Source: Bacillus sp. ISL-18 (GTDB lineage Bacteria > Bacillota > Bacilli > Bacillales > Cytobacillaceae). From it: a DNA stretch of 64,000 nt. Below are positions 17,528 to 27,054 of the stretch, one piece after another (positions within the stretch are counted from its first letter, which is position 1; each line of letters begins with the position of its first letter). The notes under the pieces are model-generated. The model had not been told where the DNA came from and ran no database searches. It saw only the letters and a program-made list of their open reading frames with translations. Location of the stretch: assembly GCF_018613415.1 (NCBI RefSeq), contig NZ_JAGGQG010000002.1, forward strand, positions 310,001-374,000, given 5' to 3'. The position numbers and the translations under genes are program-made.

Positions 17528-18706
17528 ATGAATGAAGTGTTAAAGAAGTTTTCTTATGAAGAAGCGATTGACCGTGCAAAAGAGTTGGCTGTTACTTTAC
17601 AATCCCAGCCAAACCTTGGAGAAGAATTAAGACATCAGCCAGCTGAAACCATCCAGAAAATTATTTCATCAGGCTTAGTTCGATCCTTAGTGCCAAGCCG
17701 CTGGGGCGGGCATGAACTAAATTGGAAGACGTTAGCTGATACAGCGATTGAGGTCTCTAAAGGAGATGCTTCTACAGGCTGGTGCTATTCACTGCTTCTC
17801 TTGCATAATTGGATGCTGGCTTTTTTTCCAAATCAAGCTCAGTCAGATGTTTGGGGGGATAATCCAGATGCTTGTCTTGCTACATCGATTAATCCTAGTC
17901 CTGATTCATCCATCTCCCGTGTGGATGGAGGATATAAGCTAAGCGGTAAATGGGGATTCTCATCAGGGATCAATCACTGTGATTGGGTAATGATTAGTGC
18001 TCCAGCTCCAGTTTCGGAAGATGAAACCAAAGCTTTATACTTCCTCGTGCCAAAAAGTGACTTAAAAGTGATTGATGTTTGGCACGTCATTGGGATGAAA
18101 GGAACAGGCAGTAATTTATTGCAGCTAACGGATGTTTTCGTTCCGGACTACCGAACAATGGAATTAGAGCCTTGGAATTTACAAGGGATCTCTCCTGGGA
18201 TGGACCTGAATACTGCACCACTTTACCGTATCCAATTGTCGGCTGTTATGCCAGTTACACTTTTATCCGTTATTCTTGGAGCAACGAAAGGTGCATATGC
18301 AATTTGGCGTGACCAGGTCATTGGGAAAAATAAATCAAGGGGCGGCGTGGCAGTCGCGAACTTAACTCATCAACAGATTCGCCTGGCAAAAGTAGCAGCG
18401 AAAATCGAAGCGATCGACGCACTTCTCCATAAATCTTTGGAATTAGTTGAGTCTGGCCGGGTACTTGATTATCCAGAGCGTGTACGTTTGCGCTGTAATT
18501 ATGCCTATTGTGCAGAAATGTGTACAGAGGCAATGGAGACCATATATACTAGTAGCGGTGCGGCTGCTTCTAGTGAGAGGCATCCTCTACAACAGTTTTG
18601 GCGTGATATTCATGCTGGCGCACAGCATACCGCTTTCAATTTTGACTGGGTCGGAGAACTCTTCGGAAAGCTTGAGCTCGGTCTTCCAGTAAAAGTGGAA
18701 TATTAA
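17528..18706 (+). CDS. Flavin-dependent monooxygenase, acyl-CoA dehydrogenase fold (group D, HsaA/HpaH-like)
   Basis: A 392-residue protein with the acyl-CoA dehydrogenase fold but the features of the oxygenase component of two-component aromatic hydroxylases: LVPSRWGGHELNWKTL at the N-terminus, STGWCYSL near residue 80, VDGGYKLSGKWGFSSG in the beta domain and a C-terminal FWRDIHAGAQHTAFNFD helix. Such enzymes use reduced FMN or FAD made by a partner to hydroxylate phenols. The gene downstream is an FMN-binding split-barrel protein and may be that partner. The extradiol dioxygenase upstream would cleave the resulting catechol. The ATG has an AGAGGAGG site. True acyl-CoA dehydrogenase activity is less likely in this context. 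Confidence 0.85.
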   Translation: MNEVLKKFSYEEAIDRAKELAVTLQSQPNLGEELRHQPAETIQKIISSGLVRSLVPSRWGGHELNWKTLADTAIEVSKGDASTGWCYSLLLLHNWMLAFFPNQAQSDVWGDNPDACLATSINPSPDSSISRVDGGYKLSGKWGFSSGINHCDWVMISAPAPVSEDETKALYFLVPKSDLKVIDVWHVIGMKGTGSNLLQLTDVFVPDYRTMELEPWNLQGISPGMDLNTAPLYRIQLSAVMPVTLLSVILGATKGAYAIWRDQVIGKNKSRGGVAVANLTHQQIRLAKVAAKIEAIDALLHKSLELVESGRVLDYPERVRLRCNYAYCAEMCTEAMETIYTSSGAAASSERHPLQQFWRDIHAGAQHTAFNFDWVGELFGKLELGLPVKVEY

Positions 18707-18728
18707 TAGAGAGAAGGAGAGAAACATA

Positions 18729-19172
18729 ATGACTAAAACTCTAGATCGTCTGAGCCCAGCGCTCGCATCTTCTTTACAGGGAGAAAAGATGGTTTCCTTG
18801 ATCACCGTCGATGCGGAAACAAAACTACCGCAATTGAGTGTGGTTTCTTGGGTAAATGCGAATCCAGATGGTACACAGATAAAGTTAGCCCTTGGTAATA
18901 AAGCATCCAGTATTACTAATATCCAAAGCAATCCTACTGTAATCGTTGGAATGATTGGGGAAGGAAGCTGTTATTCTGTCCGTGGAAAGGCTGCTGTTTC
19001 TGAAGTAATCGAGAAGACAATGAAGTTTTGTGTGGTTACCATTGATGTAGAAGAAGTGGAAAATGTGATGTTTTACGGTGGTAAGGTGACCGTTGAACCC
19101 GAATACGAAAAAACGTATAACCCGGAACTTGCTAAGAAGTTAGATATAGAAGTTTACGAACTTCTTAGGTAG
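18729..19172 (+). CDS. Pyridoxamine-phosphate-oxidase-like FMN split-barrel protein
   Basis: A 147-residue protein of the PNPOx-like FMN-binding split barrel. It shows the core strands (MVSLITVDAETKLPQLSVVSWVNA), LALGNKASSITNIQSNPTVIV and CYSVRGKAAVSE. It is the last gene of the operon, 22 bases after the monooxygenase, with a GAAGGAGA site. It may supply reduced flavin to the group D oxygenase, but classical reductase partners are of the HpaC/Fre type, so this is only suggested by position. It could also be an unrelated FMN or heme-binding protein. Confidence 0.75.
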   Translation: MTKTLDRLSPALASSLQGEKMVSLITVDAETKLPQLSVVSWVNANPDGTQIKLALGNKASSITNIQSNPTVIVGMIGEGSCYSVRGKAAVSEVIEKTMKFCVVTIDVEEVENVMFYGGKVTVEPEYEKTYNPELAKKLDIEVYELLR

Positions 19173-19239
19173 AGGGAAATTATGGATACCAGCACGTTGT
19201 GGAAAAATAAATTAGAGAAACAAATAGTTTAAAGAATGA

Positions 19240-19278
19240 AACAGCAGACAGAATTTTATTTCTGTTTGCTGTTTTTTT
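19240..19278 (+). terminator. Terminator of the ring-cleavage operon
   Basis: AACAGCA and ACAGAA pair with TTCTGT and TGCTGTT, followed by seven T. Confidence 0.88.
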
Positions 19279-19316
19279 ATAAAATGAATATATTTTCTTG
19301 TTAAAACAGTTTTCTT

Positions 19317-19400
19317 TTAAAAAGTTACGCGTATCATCAGTTGGCAGAAAATATCATTCACATTAACGTGGGATTTTTCCCAGTCTGCTTGTATCAGCAA
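19317..19400 (-). pseudogene. Remnant of a SnoaL-like protein C-terminus
   Basis: The minus strand reads QADWEKSHVNVNDIFCQL before a stop. It matches the C-terminus decoded at 27055-27110 (KRSHVDVNDILSQLG) and resembles the last helix of SnoaL/ester-cyclase proteins. Only about 25 codons survive and no start is near. Probably a leftover of a deleted paralogue. Confidence 0.45.
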
Positions 19401-19427
19401 TTCGTAAAAGCAAGCTACCACTTTTAA

Positions 19428-19790
19428 TTAAACATTAAGTACTTCTTCTTTAGATAAGTTTCTAGCTATATCGTCTTTTACAGTAATACCTGCTGCAACT
19501 AATTCTTCAATTTTTTTAGCAAATTGTGGAAGATATTCTTTATGTGCAATTAAAAGCTCATCTAGAACACGCTTTGCCGTTTCACCACTAGGAATGAGCG
19601 GATTTATCGTAAATGCTTGCAACGCTAATCCGTAATCACCGGTTATGGCTGCCTCCTCTACACATAGTTCCATATTCTTCATTACTTGAAGCCAGCCTCT
19701 TTCGGATGGTGGCAGAGATCCAAAAGCAATTGGCCTTGCACCTGCAGCACCAATAAGTTTGATGTTGTTAAAGTTGAATAAAATCTTTTT
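19428..19790 (-). pseudogene. C-terminal remnant of a GH4 6-phospho-beta-glucosidase (LicH/CelF-like)
   Basis: The frame reads IKLIGAAGARPIAFGSLPPS, then a GWLQVMKNMELCVEEAAITG segment, then LALQAFTINPLIPSGETAK and a HKEYLPQF tail. This is the last quarter of GH4 NAD-dependent phospho-glycosidases, which normally have about 440 residues. The NAD-binding N-terminus and the metal-site residues are absent, and upstream the frame meets a stop at about 19800 and the end of the Spo0E-like gene. A methionine at 19682 would give an 84-residue product without a ribosome site. A deletion has joined the GH4 tail to the neighbouring gene. A GH1 enzyme for the same kind of substrate is intact at 32117. 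Confidence 0.8.
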
Positions 19791-20037
19791 TGGTTATACG
19801 ATCATGAATAGTGCATACGGGCTCATCTAAGTTTGGATACCTATCATAGAGATATCCCTGTTTTAAGGAGCGAAGTTCACACATGATTATGTGTAACATG
19901 ACAATGTCCCGATCTAATTGTTTGCTGAGTTTTAGGACATCAGGATCAGAGGGTCCCTTATTCCTTTTCAATTCAACCAAACTCTGGCGGTATGAATTGA
20001 TACGCTTACTTAATTCTATGGCATTCTTTAGAATCAT
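19768..20037 (-). CDS. Spo0E-like aspartyl-phosphate phosphatase
   Basis: A small helical-hairpin protein of 89 residues with the family signature LSKQLDRDIV (Ser-x-x-Leu-Asp core) in its second half. Spo0E-family proteins remove phosphate from Spo0A-P and so restrain sporulation. The AAAGGAG site lies directly on an upstream ATG at 20046 and is correctly spaced for the ATG at 20037, which is chosen. Its last codons overlap the GH4 remnant. Members usually have 50-90 residues, so the length is normal. It supports a spore-forming host. Confidence 0.75.
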   Translation of the reverse strand: MILKNAIELSKRINSYRQSLVELKRNKGPSDPDVLKLSKQLDRDIVMLHIIMCELRSLKQGYLYDRYPNLDEPVCTIHDRITKKDFIQL

Positions 20038-20194
20038 GAGCTTCATCTCCTTTCTATAGTCATCAAATTTTTTTAATCTATATCCTTAATAACTAACCAC
20101 TATTTGATAAAAGAAATAGTTTAAAAGAAAAGAATACATAACCTTGTGAATTTTACTTTTAGTTATCATGGAAAGATAGGAACAGCGCCTAATG

Positions 20195-20335
20195 CTAAAC
20201 AAAATCATTAAAGTAAACAATGTATGAAAGAATCTTGTATCCTTCTAGGTCTTTGAAAGCTTCTTTTGCTTCTTTTTCTGTGTTATATTCATACATGGTT
20301 ATATTTAAATTTGAATAAAGAGTGATAACCCACAT
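20195..20335 (-). CDS. Small conserved-looking protein, 46 residues
   Basis: A short gene with an excellent site (TTGGAGG, 8 bases before the ATG). The product begins MWVITLYSNLNITMYEY, has a charged helix TEKEAKEAFKDLEG and ends YKILSYIVYFNDFV. The beta-helix-beta pattern and the periodic charges look like a real folded small protein, not a random frame. I recall similar unnamed short proteins in Bacillus genomes, but no function is known. About 175 bases of A+T-rich DNA on the upstream side hold no other gene. Confidence 0.65.
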   Translation of the reverse strand: MWVITLYSNLNITMYEYNTEKEAKEAFKDLEGYKILSYIVYFNDFV

Positions 20336-20509
20336 AAAAATTTCCTCCAATTAAAGGCAAATTTCCTTGTTTCACAAAATAATAAATATAAAGTTAAAAG
20401 CAAATATAAATTTTCCTCATAAATGGAATCTACTTTTTTTATTGCCATCAAAATTTTAAAATTATAGATTTCTGAACCCCAATCATATCAATCATGAGAT
20501 GTGTCGATC

Positions 20510-21016
20510 CTAGGGCTGATCCATTGTTAAAAATGCAGCTAATTCTTTACTTTTTTGTTTTCTTTCTTTACGCATTCTTGCCCGCTCGGGGGCGGTTTCA
20601 TGTAATTTTTTCTCTTCTTCTGTTTCTGGGATGACATCCGGAACCCATGTTGGGCGCTTATGCTCATCAAGTGCGACAAATGTTAAGAGGGCAGTCGCCG
20701 CGATTTTACGCTTACCGCTTTTTAAATCTTCCGCGATAATTTTCACAAATACTTCCATTGATGATGTGCCTTTCCATGTCACATAAGATTCAAAACAGAC
20801 AGAATCGGTAGGGCGTACTGGATGTAAAAAATCGACGGAATCCGTTGAAGCAGTTACACATTCGCTTCGACTATGGCGCGCTGCGGAAATAGAGGCGACT
20901 TGGTCTATATCACTCATTAACCGGCCGCCAAATAATGTATTATGATTATTCACATCGTTTGGGAATACACGACTTGTTCGTATCACTCTTGATTCTTTAC
21001 AATATTTAGCCTCCAT
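20510..21016 (-). CDS. Acyl-CoA thioesterase, hot-dog fold (YkhA-like)
   Basis: A 168-residue cytoplasmic thioesterase. It has the hot-dog signature FPNDVNNHNTLFGGRLMSDID with the catalytic Asn-Asp residues, then DSVDFLHPVRPTDSVCFES and a charged C-terminal tail. The family hydrolyses medium to long acyl-CoA esters and resembles B. subtilis YkhA. It lies just downstream of odhB on the same strand (20-base gap), so it may be co-transcribed with odhAB, though the functional link is unclear. The start follows AGGGAGA. Confidence 0.9.
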   Translation of the reverse strand: MEAKYCKESRVIRTSRVFPNDVNNHNTLFGGRLMSDIDQVASISAARHSRSECVTASTDSVDFLHPVRPTDSVCFESYVTWKGTSSMEVFVKIIAEDLKSGKRKIAATALLTFVALDEHKRPTWVPDVIPETEEEKKLHETAPERARMRKERKQKSKELAAFLTMDQP

Positions 21017-21036
21017 TGATAGATCTCCCTAAAGTT

Positions 21037-22278
21037 TTAGCTTTCTAATAATAAGGTTTCTGGATCTTCCAACAATTCTTTTACCATAGCCAGGAAGCTA
21101 ACGGCTTCTTTCCCATCCACAATTCGATGATCGTAAGACAGTGCGATATACATCATCGGACGGTTTGCCATTCGTTCACTATCAATTGCTACTGGCCTTG
21201 TTTGGATCTTATGCATACCGAGAATGCCTACTTGCGGACTATTCAAAATCGGCGTAGACATTAAAGATCCAAAAACTCCACCATTTGTAATCGTAAAGGT
21301 TCCACCTTGCAAATCATTCAAAGTGAGGGCATTATCACGAGCCTTTTTACCAAGATTACTGATTTCTTGTTCGATCTCAGCAAAATTTTTCTGGTTCGCA
21401 TTGCGTACAACTGGAACGACCAAACCTTCTGGAGCTGCAACCGCAATTCCGATATCGTAAAACTTCTTAATCAGCAAATCATCTCCTTGAATTTCGGCAT
21501 TTAAAAGAGGGAATTGCTTTAAGGATGAAACTACCGCTTTTGTAAAAAACGACATAAATCCAAGACGAACACCATGTTTATCAAAAAAGGAATCCTTCCG
21601 CTTATTGCGTAACTCCATAATGGCTGACATGTCAACTTCGTTAAATGTGGTTAACATTGCTGCTGTTTGTTGGACCTCTACGAGGCGTTTAGCGATGGTT
21701 TGACGTCTGCGGGACATTTTTACACGTTCTACAGGTTTATCAAACTCCACATCTTTTTGTTGTTCCATTCGTTTTGGGCTTGCCTTTTCCAATTTTGGTT
21801 CTTCTTCTACCGGAGGTGCAGGTGAATAGGCTTTGACATCATTTGACATAATTCTGCCTAGTGGGTCGCTGCTGTTTACCCGGTTTAAATCAATTCCCAG
21901 TTCTCTTGCCCATTTTCTTGCAGCTGGAGAAGCAATCGGACGGTTGGCTTTCGGAACTTCTTGCTCTGACGGGATGCTTTGTTGGTTTAAGGTTTCTTCT
22001 ACCGGGTGTTCCGGATCCGTTGTTGGCGCAACGGATCCCTCAGCTGTGCTCTCCTCAATAATGGCAATGACATCACCTACCTCTACCGTATCGCCTGTTT
22101 CTTTTAATACTTTAGTAACTACACCCGAGTATTCAGTATTTAATTCAATATTGACTTTATCTGTTTCCAGTTCTACTACACTATCTCCTTTTGTAACTTT
22201 GTCACCAATTTTAATAAGCCATTGTGAGATCGTTCCTTCTGAAATGGATTCTGCCAACTCTGGTACTTTAATTTTCAT
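21037..22278 (-). CDS. odhB: 2-Oxoglutarate dehydrogenase E2, dihydrolipoyl succinyltransferase
   Basis: A 413-residue E2 core subunit of the 2-oxoglutarate dehydrogenase complex of the TCA cycle. The lipoyl domain spans residues 1-76, with the lipoylated lysine in [11 protein letters not shown] (about residue 42). A Pro/Glu-rich linker follows, then the E3/E1-binding domain ([20 protein letters not shown], about residues 115-150), then the catalytic domain ending with [16 protein letters not shown], where His and Asp are catalytic. The ATG at 22278 follows an AGGAGG site; a TTG one codon earlier is less likely. It follows odhA after 66 bases, the usual order in Bacilli. Confidence 0.96.
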   Translation of the reverse strand: MKIKVPELAESISEGTISQWLIKIGDKVTKGDSVVELETDKVNIELNTEYSGVVTKVLKETGDTVEVGDVIAIIEESTAEGSVAPTTDPEHPVEETLNQQSIPSEQEVPKANRPIASPAARKWARELGIDLNRVNSSDPLGRIMSNDVKAYSPAPPVEEEPKLEKASPKRMEQQKDVEFDKPVERVKMSRRRQTIAKRLVEVQQTAAMLTTFNEVDMSAIMELRNKRKDSFFDKHGVRLGFMSFFTKAVVSSLKQFPLLNAEIQGDDLLIKKFYDIGIAVAAPEGLVVPVVRNANQKNFAEIEQEISNLGKKARDNALTLNDLQGGTFTITNGGVFGSLMSTPILNSPQVGILGMHKIQTRPVAIDSERMANRPMMYIALSYDHRIVDGKEAVSFLAMVKELLEDPETLLLES

Positions 22279-22344
22279 CAAGTTTCATATCCTCCTAAGT
22301 ATATTAAGTAATATTTTTATCTTGGTATTTGCTGTTGATCATTG

Positions 22345-25239
22345 TTAGCTTCTAACTAAATCTCTTTCTTGTATCTGCGTATCTATTAAAATATGAAAAT
22401 TCAAAGCCTGTTGGACAATATGTTCTTGTTCCTTTTTATGAACGATTGAATCGCCTACTGCCGTGCTTGAACGCGCCTGTCGTCCAATGTAACCGACTGT
22501 CAGTTTGCCGGAAGCAAATTCAAAGAGGGTAGGGGCAATATAATGCCATGCTCCCATATTCTTTGGTTCTTCCTGTACCCAAACGATTTCCTTCAGGTTC
22601 GGATAGCGCATTAAAATATCTTCTACTTTTTCCTTCGGGAATGGATACAATTGTTCAATACGAATGATGTGTATTTCGTCTAATTTTTGAATTTCTTTAC
22701 TTGAGTCAATTTCAGCAGCCAGATCAATGGCCATCTTACCAGTCGCTAACACGAGCCGCTTCACTTTTTCTCTCCTTTTTCCGAGCTCTGGTTGTTCCAC
22801 AACCGTTTGGAAACTGCCATCGCTTAGAGCAGTGCCAGGAGAAGAGACCAGCGGATGACGAAGCAGACTTTTTGGTGTCATAATGACCAGCGGCCTGACG
22901 AATTCTGTTCCTAAGATGGATGCTTGCCGGCGCAAAATATGAAAGTATTGGGCAGCACTAGTCAAGTTTGCTACTGTCCAGTTGTTTTCTGCCGCCAACT
23001 GTAAAAAGCGTTCAAGACGTGCGCTGGAGTGCTCTGGACCCTGGCCTTCATAACCGTGAGGCAAAAGAAGAGTAAGCCCTGACTTTTGTCCCCATTTAGC
23101 TCTAGCGGATGAAACAAATTGATCAAACAGAGGTTGTGCTGTGTTAGCAAAATCACCGTATTGTGCTTCCCATATGACAAGTGTTTCAGGAGCAAAGACA
23201 TTATAGCCATATTCAAAACCTACAACAGCCGCTTCAGACAGTGGGCTATTATGCACCGCAAACGAAGCGCGGGCTTGCGTTAGATGATGCAAGGGTGAAT
23301 AGGTTTCGTTGGTTTCTGTGTCATGCAGCACAATGTGACGCTGAGCGAACGTTCCACGCTCAGAATCCTGTCCTGTTAGCCGGATCGGTGTGCCTTCTTT
23401 TAACAATGTCGCGAATGCCAGCACTTCTGCTACCGCCCATTCTACTTTCCCATTTTCCTCCAGTGCTAGTTCACGGCGTTCCAGAATCCGCTTTAATTTT
23501 GGATAAACGTGAAAGTTTTCCGGCCATTTCAGCAATTCATGATTTAATTCACAAAGGGTGTTAAGCTGTATATTTGTTTCCAATTGCGGAATTCCTTTCG
23601 TGATAACCTTAGGAACCTCTACAACTGCCGTTCGCTCATCATTCTTCGTCTCTGACACTTGGTCATATTCCGCTTGGAGCTTTTCTTGCACGCTACGATT
23701 GATTTGTTCGACCTCTTGTTCATTCAAAATACCTTTCTTTCTCAACTGTTCGGAATATAAGGCTTTTACCGTTGGATGGCCCGTAACTTTCTTGTAAACC
23801 TGGGGCTGGGTGACCGCAGGGTCGTCCATTTCGTTGTGGCCAAATCGGCGGTATCCGACTAAATCAATCAAAAAATCCTTGTGGAAACGGGCACGGTATT
23901 GATAGGCAAGACGAACAGCTGCCAGACAAGCTTCTGGATCATCCGCATTTACATGCACAATTGGGATCTCAAAGCCTTTTGCCAAGTCACTCGCATATCT
24001 CGTAAAACGAGAATCATGGCTATCTGTCGTAAAGCCGACCATGTTGTTCGTGATGATATGAATGGTCCCGCCCGTTTGATATCCTTTTAATCCACCTAAA
24101 TTTAAAGTCTCCGATACAATTCCCTGGCCTGGAAATGCAGCATCGCCATGGACCAGTATCGGAAATGCTTTCTTAACATCTTGCTTGGGATATCCTGCTT
24201 TTTGACGTTCTTCTTGGGCTGCTCTTGTAAACCCTTCGATTACTGGATCGACAAATTCAAGATGACTCGGATTATTCGCTAAGGTAATCCGTGTACGAAG
24301 GGGACTGTCACACTCGACGAACCGGTTGCACCCTAAGTGGTATTTCACATCTCCTGTCCAACCCTCACTAATATCGACTAAATCTTCCGATGGTCCTTGT
24401 TGTTTGGCGTAAGAGTGCTGAAACTCAGAGAAAATCTTGTTGTATGGTTTATTTAAAACATGTGCCAAGACACTTAAGCGGCCACGATGAGCCATTCCAA
24501 TGAGGATATTTTGTACTTGATCCCCGACACCTTCGCGAATCGCTTCATTTAGCATAGGTACAAGCATGTCTACACCTTCAATAGAAAATCGTTTTTGACC
24601 GACAAAGGTTTTATGTAAGAATTGTTCAAATCCTTCCACCTCCGTCAAACTCTTTAATAGGTTTGCTTGTTCTTCTTTCGATAAGGAGCGGTGTATACTC
24701 CCTGTCTCCACGATCCTAGTTAACCATGCTTTTTCGTCCATATTATCAACATGGTTAAATTCGTAGGCTAGTGTAGAGGTATAAAGATTCTTTAAATGGT
24801 TTATCGCATCCCAAGCGGTTTGAACGCCTTCAGGTGTATCCTTCCAAACGAGTTTAGTTGAAATCGCTTTCAAGTCGTAGTCACTTATCCCATGTTTTTC
24901 AGGGTTGAACAAGTCACGGTGTTTTTCATTCCCTTCTAAAGGGTTCATATTTGCCGCTAAATGTCCATGTGAGCGAATGTCTTCTAGAAGTTTTACAACT
25001 TTGATCACTTTCTCTATATCTGCTGAATTATCTGGAATAACAGATCCATGTTCGATATTTTCTTTCAATTGACTTGTCTCAAAAGACAAGGGTGATCCCC
25101 ATGTATTAAATAACTCTATTAATTTTGGCTCGACAGTATCTATACCGTTCATATAGCGCTCATATTGTTCGATTACATAGCCAAGGTTTGGACCATTCAA
25201 TTTCCTCCATGGATTTCGTTGATTTTCCTGTTCTCCCAT
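22345..25239 (-). CDS. odhA: 2-Oxoglutarate dehydrogenase E1
   Basis: A 964-residue thiamine-diphosphate-dependent E1 subunit, which decarboxylates 2-oxoglutarate and passes the succinyl group to OdhB. The sequence shows [27 protein letters not shown], the [18 protein letters not shown] diphosphate-binding segment and [17 protein letters not shown], all diagnostic of the OGDH E1 family. The length matches B. subtilis OdhA (about 940). The start is preceded by GGGGGTA. It is divergent from a LysR gene at 25406, a possible regulator. With the malic enzyme and dicarboxylate symporter further right it gives the window a TCA-related core. Confidence 0.97.
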   Translation of the reverse strand: MGEQENQRNPWRKLNGPNLGYVIEQYERYMNGIDTVEPKLIELFNTWGSPLSFETSQLKENIEHGSVIPDNSADIEKVIKVVKLLEDIRSHGHLAANMNPLEGNEKHRDLFNPEKHGISDYDLKAISTKLVWKDTPEGVQTAWDAINHLKNLYTSTLAYEFNHVDNMDEKAWLTRIVETGSIHRSLSKEEQANLLKSLTEVEGFEQFLHKTFVGQKRFSIEGVDMLVPMLNEAIREGVGDQVQNILIGMAHRGRLSVLAHVLNKPYNKIFSEFQHSYAKQQGPSEDLVDISEGWTGDVKYHLGCNRFVECDSPLRTRITLANNPSHLEFVDPVIEGFTRAAQEERQKAGYPKQDVKKAFPILVHGDAAFPGQGIVSETLNLGGLKGYQTGGTIHIITNNMVGFTTDSHDSRFTRYASDLAKGFEIPIVHVNADDPEACLAAVRLAYQYRARFHKDFLIDLVGYRRFGHNEMDDPAVTQPQVYKKVTGHPTVKALYSEQLRKKGILNEQEVEQINRSVQEKLQAEYDQVSETKNDERTAVVEVPKVITKGIPQLETNIQLNTLCELNHELLKWPENFHVYPKLKRILERRELALEENGKVEWAVAEVLAFATLLKEGTPIRLTGQDSERGTFAQRHIVLHDTETNETYSPLHHLTQARASFAVHNSPLSEAAVVGFEYGYNVFAPETLVIWEAQYGDFANTAQPLFDQFVSSARAKWGQKSGLTLLLPHGYEGQGPEHSSARLERFLQLAAENNWTVANLTSAAQYFHILRRQASILGTEFVRPLVIMTPKSLLRHPLVSSPGTALSDGSFQTVVEQPELGKRREKVKRLVLATGKMAIDLAAEIDSSKEIQKLDEIHIIRIEQLYPFPKEKVEDILMRYPNLKEIVWVQEEPKNMGAWHYIAPTLFEFASGKLTVGYIGRQARSSTAVGDSIVHKKEQEHIVQQALNFHILIDTQIQERDLVRS

Positions 25240-25405
25240 TCTGGAATACCCCCATGATTGAGTTTTCGTATAATAATATTTGGATAGGTTATAGAAGTAA
25301 TTAACATTGATTAAGGATAAGGATAATGCAATAATGAAAATAAATAAAATTGAAAAAAATTATTTTTACTTATAAAAAATCTTTATATCATTACAGGGTG
25401 GGACA

Positions 25406-26305
25406 ATGGATTACCGTGACTGGGAAATACTGAAGGTACTTTATAATCAAAAAAATCTTACAAAAACAGCTCGATTATTATTTCTTACTCAACCTGCATT
25501 AACGAGTAGATTAAAGCATATGCAGGAAGAGCTGGGGGTTACAATCGTAACCCGTGAAAGTCGTGGCGTGCATTTTACCCCACAAGGAGAATATCTTGTC
25601 CAATGTGCTGAGGAGGCCCTTGCTCATTATGAGAAGATAAAAGAAAATGTCCAAAATATGAGTAATAACGAAAGTGATAAAGTGGTAGGTACGTTGAAAT
25701 TGGGGGTATCTAATTTTTTTGCGAATTATGAACTTCCTTATATTTTGAAACTGTTTAAAAGCCAATTTCCCCATGTGGAATTCAAAGTGATTACGGGGTG
25801 GAGCAGAGACGTAACCCAACTTATACACAATAAAGATGTTCATATCGGTTTTGTTCGGGGAGACTATGGGTGCAGGGGGTTATCGACACATCAATTATTT
25901 GAGGAAACCATTTGCATTGCTTCAAAGGATGAGATTGAAATTAGGGATCTTCCTCGTCTTCCTAGAATTGAATATAGAGGGGATTACTTATTAAAATCAA
26001 CCATTGATCATTGGTGGGCTGAAAATTATGCACAAGCACCCTTTATCGGTATAGAGGTCGACCAAGTTGATACGTGTAAGGAAATGGTGATAAATGGTTT
26101 AGGATATGGTATCCTTTCCAGCAGGGTACTTAATGGCATAGAAGACTTATCCAAAGTCCTTATAACAGATCAAGAAGGAAATCCTATATTGCGCAGAACG
26201 TGGATGTATTATCATAAGGAATCCCTAGAATGGAATGTCGTTAAGGCATTCGTACATTTTATCGAAAATTTTGATTGGAAATATACTGGTACAAAGATAA
26301 AATAA
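25406..26305 (+). CDS. LysR-family transcriptional regulator
   Basis: A 299-residue LysR-type regulator. The helix-turn-helix is at residues 1-60 (DYRDWEILKVLYNQKNLTKTA, LTQPALTSRLKHMQEELGV), and the effector domain begins at GTLKLGVSNFFANYELP. It is divergent from odhA, with about 165 A+T-rich bases between, so control of odhAB or autoregulation is plausible, but the only evidence is position. It is clearly different from the two LysR proteins beside the quercetinase cassettes. A long perfect hairpin ends the transcript. Confidence 0.88.
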   Translation: MDYRDWEILKVLYNQKNLTKTARLLFLTQPALTSRLKHMQEELGVTIVTRESRGVHFTPQGEYLVQCAEEALAHYEKIKENVQNMSNNESDKVVGTLKLGVSNFFANYELPYILKLFKSQFPHVEFKVITGWSRDVTQLIHNKDVHIGFVRGDYGCRGLSTHQLFEETICIASKDEIEIRDLPRLPRIEYRGDYLLKSTIDHWWAENYAQAPFIGIEVDQVDTCKEMVINGLGYGILSSRVLNGIEDLSKVLITDQEGNPILRRTWMYYHKESLEWNVVKAFVHFIENFDWKYTGTKIK

Positions 26306-26338
26306 AAGTGAATATCCCTAGTAGAATCGCTTCAGACC

Positions 26339-26390
26339 GACCAGCGTTTTATTTTAAATCAACTAAAATAAAACGCTGGTCGTTATTTTT
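26339..26390 (+). terminator. Very strong terminator after the LysR gene
   Basis: Two perfectly complementary 18-base arms (26339-26356 and 26364-26381, GACCAGCG at the outer end) with a 7-base loop, followed by GTTATTTTT. Confidence 0.9.
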
Positions 26391-27005
26391 GTAATAAGTG
26401 TTTCCTTCCTCTTTTAGAGTTTTCAATAGTTTTTTTTGGATATTTAACAATGAACCTAAACTACCTTCATCGAGGGGGCTCTGATAGCCCGCCTAATTTA
26501 AATACAGAATTATTGTGCTCCATTTATAGCTATTAAAGGTTTTCCTTTTAAAACAAGCACTAGTTTTTAGATGCTTGTTTTTTCTTTAATGAAATGACCT
26601 TTCCCTTTTGCAGGAATACTATTGAACTGGATATCTAATATAAAATGCACAGCTCTTGATATATCGTAATATTCAAAAAAATGATCTATTAAGAAATTCT
26701 CTCAGCTTTCATTAGCAGTGTTAATTCGCTGATTGCATTTTACGAATTACCACTAGGGTAAGATAGTATTCTAAAATAGGCAGTTTCACTGCGAACGATT
26801 CCATCTGTTTTCTTTTAGATGGTATCTATGCTGGTGTTTTTTCAAGCACTATAATATAATCTCGAATTTAAACCCATATTTCCCAATATTTTATTCACAG
26901 AAAAAGTTCTAATAAAGTTATGGAAGAAGTTAAACACGATGATGTTTATTTCGGAAATTAAAACCCGAATTACTACTTTAATTTATAGATATTGGATTAA
27001 TAACC
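26391..27005. other. Gene-poor spacer with an orphan terminator
   Basis: About 600 A+T-rich bases without a convincing coding frame on either strand. AAACAAGCA / TGCTTGTTT with a following T run at 26551-26583 is a good plus-strand terminator with no gene before it, which suggests that a gene has been lost. No promoter or repeat is evident. Confidence 0.6.
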
Positions 27006-27030
27006 AAAAAGACCCTAAAAAGGGTCTTTG
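27006..27030 (-). terminator. Terminator, minus strand
   Basis: AAAGACCC pairs with GGGTCTTT around a 5-base loop. The T run is on the minus strand, so it ended the now broken SnoaL-like gene. Confidence 0.75.
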
Positions 27031-27054
27031 ATTAGCCATTCTGACGTGAAGGGT

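Noticed and set aside
19182..19232. 16-codon frame after the FMN split-barrel gene
   Set aside because: Weak ribosome site, no recognisable pattern, inside the 3' untranslated region before the terminator.
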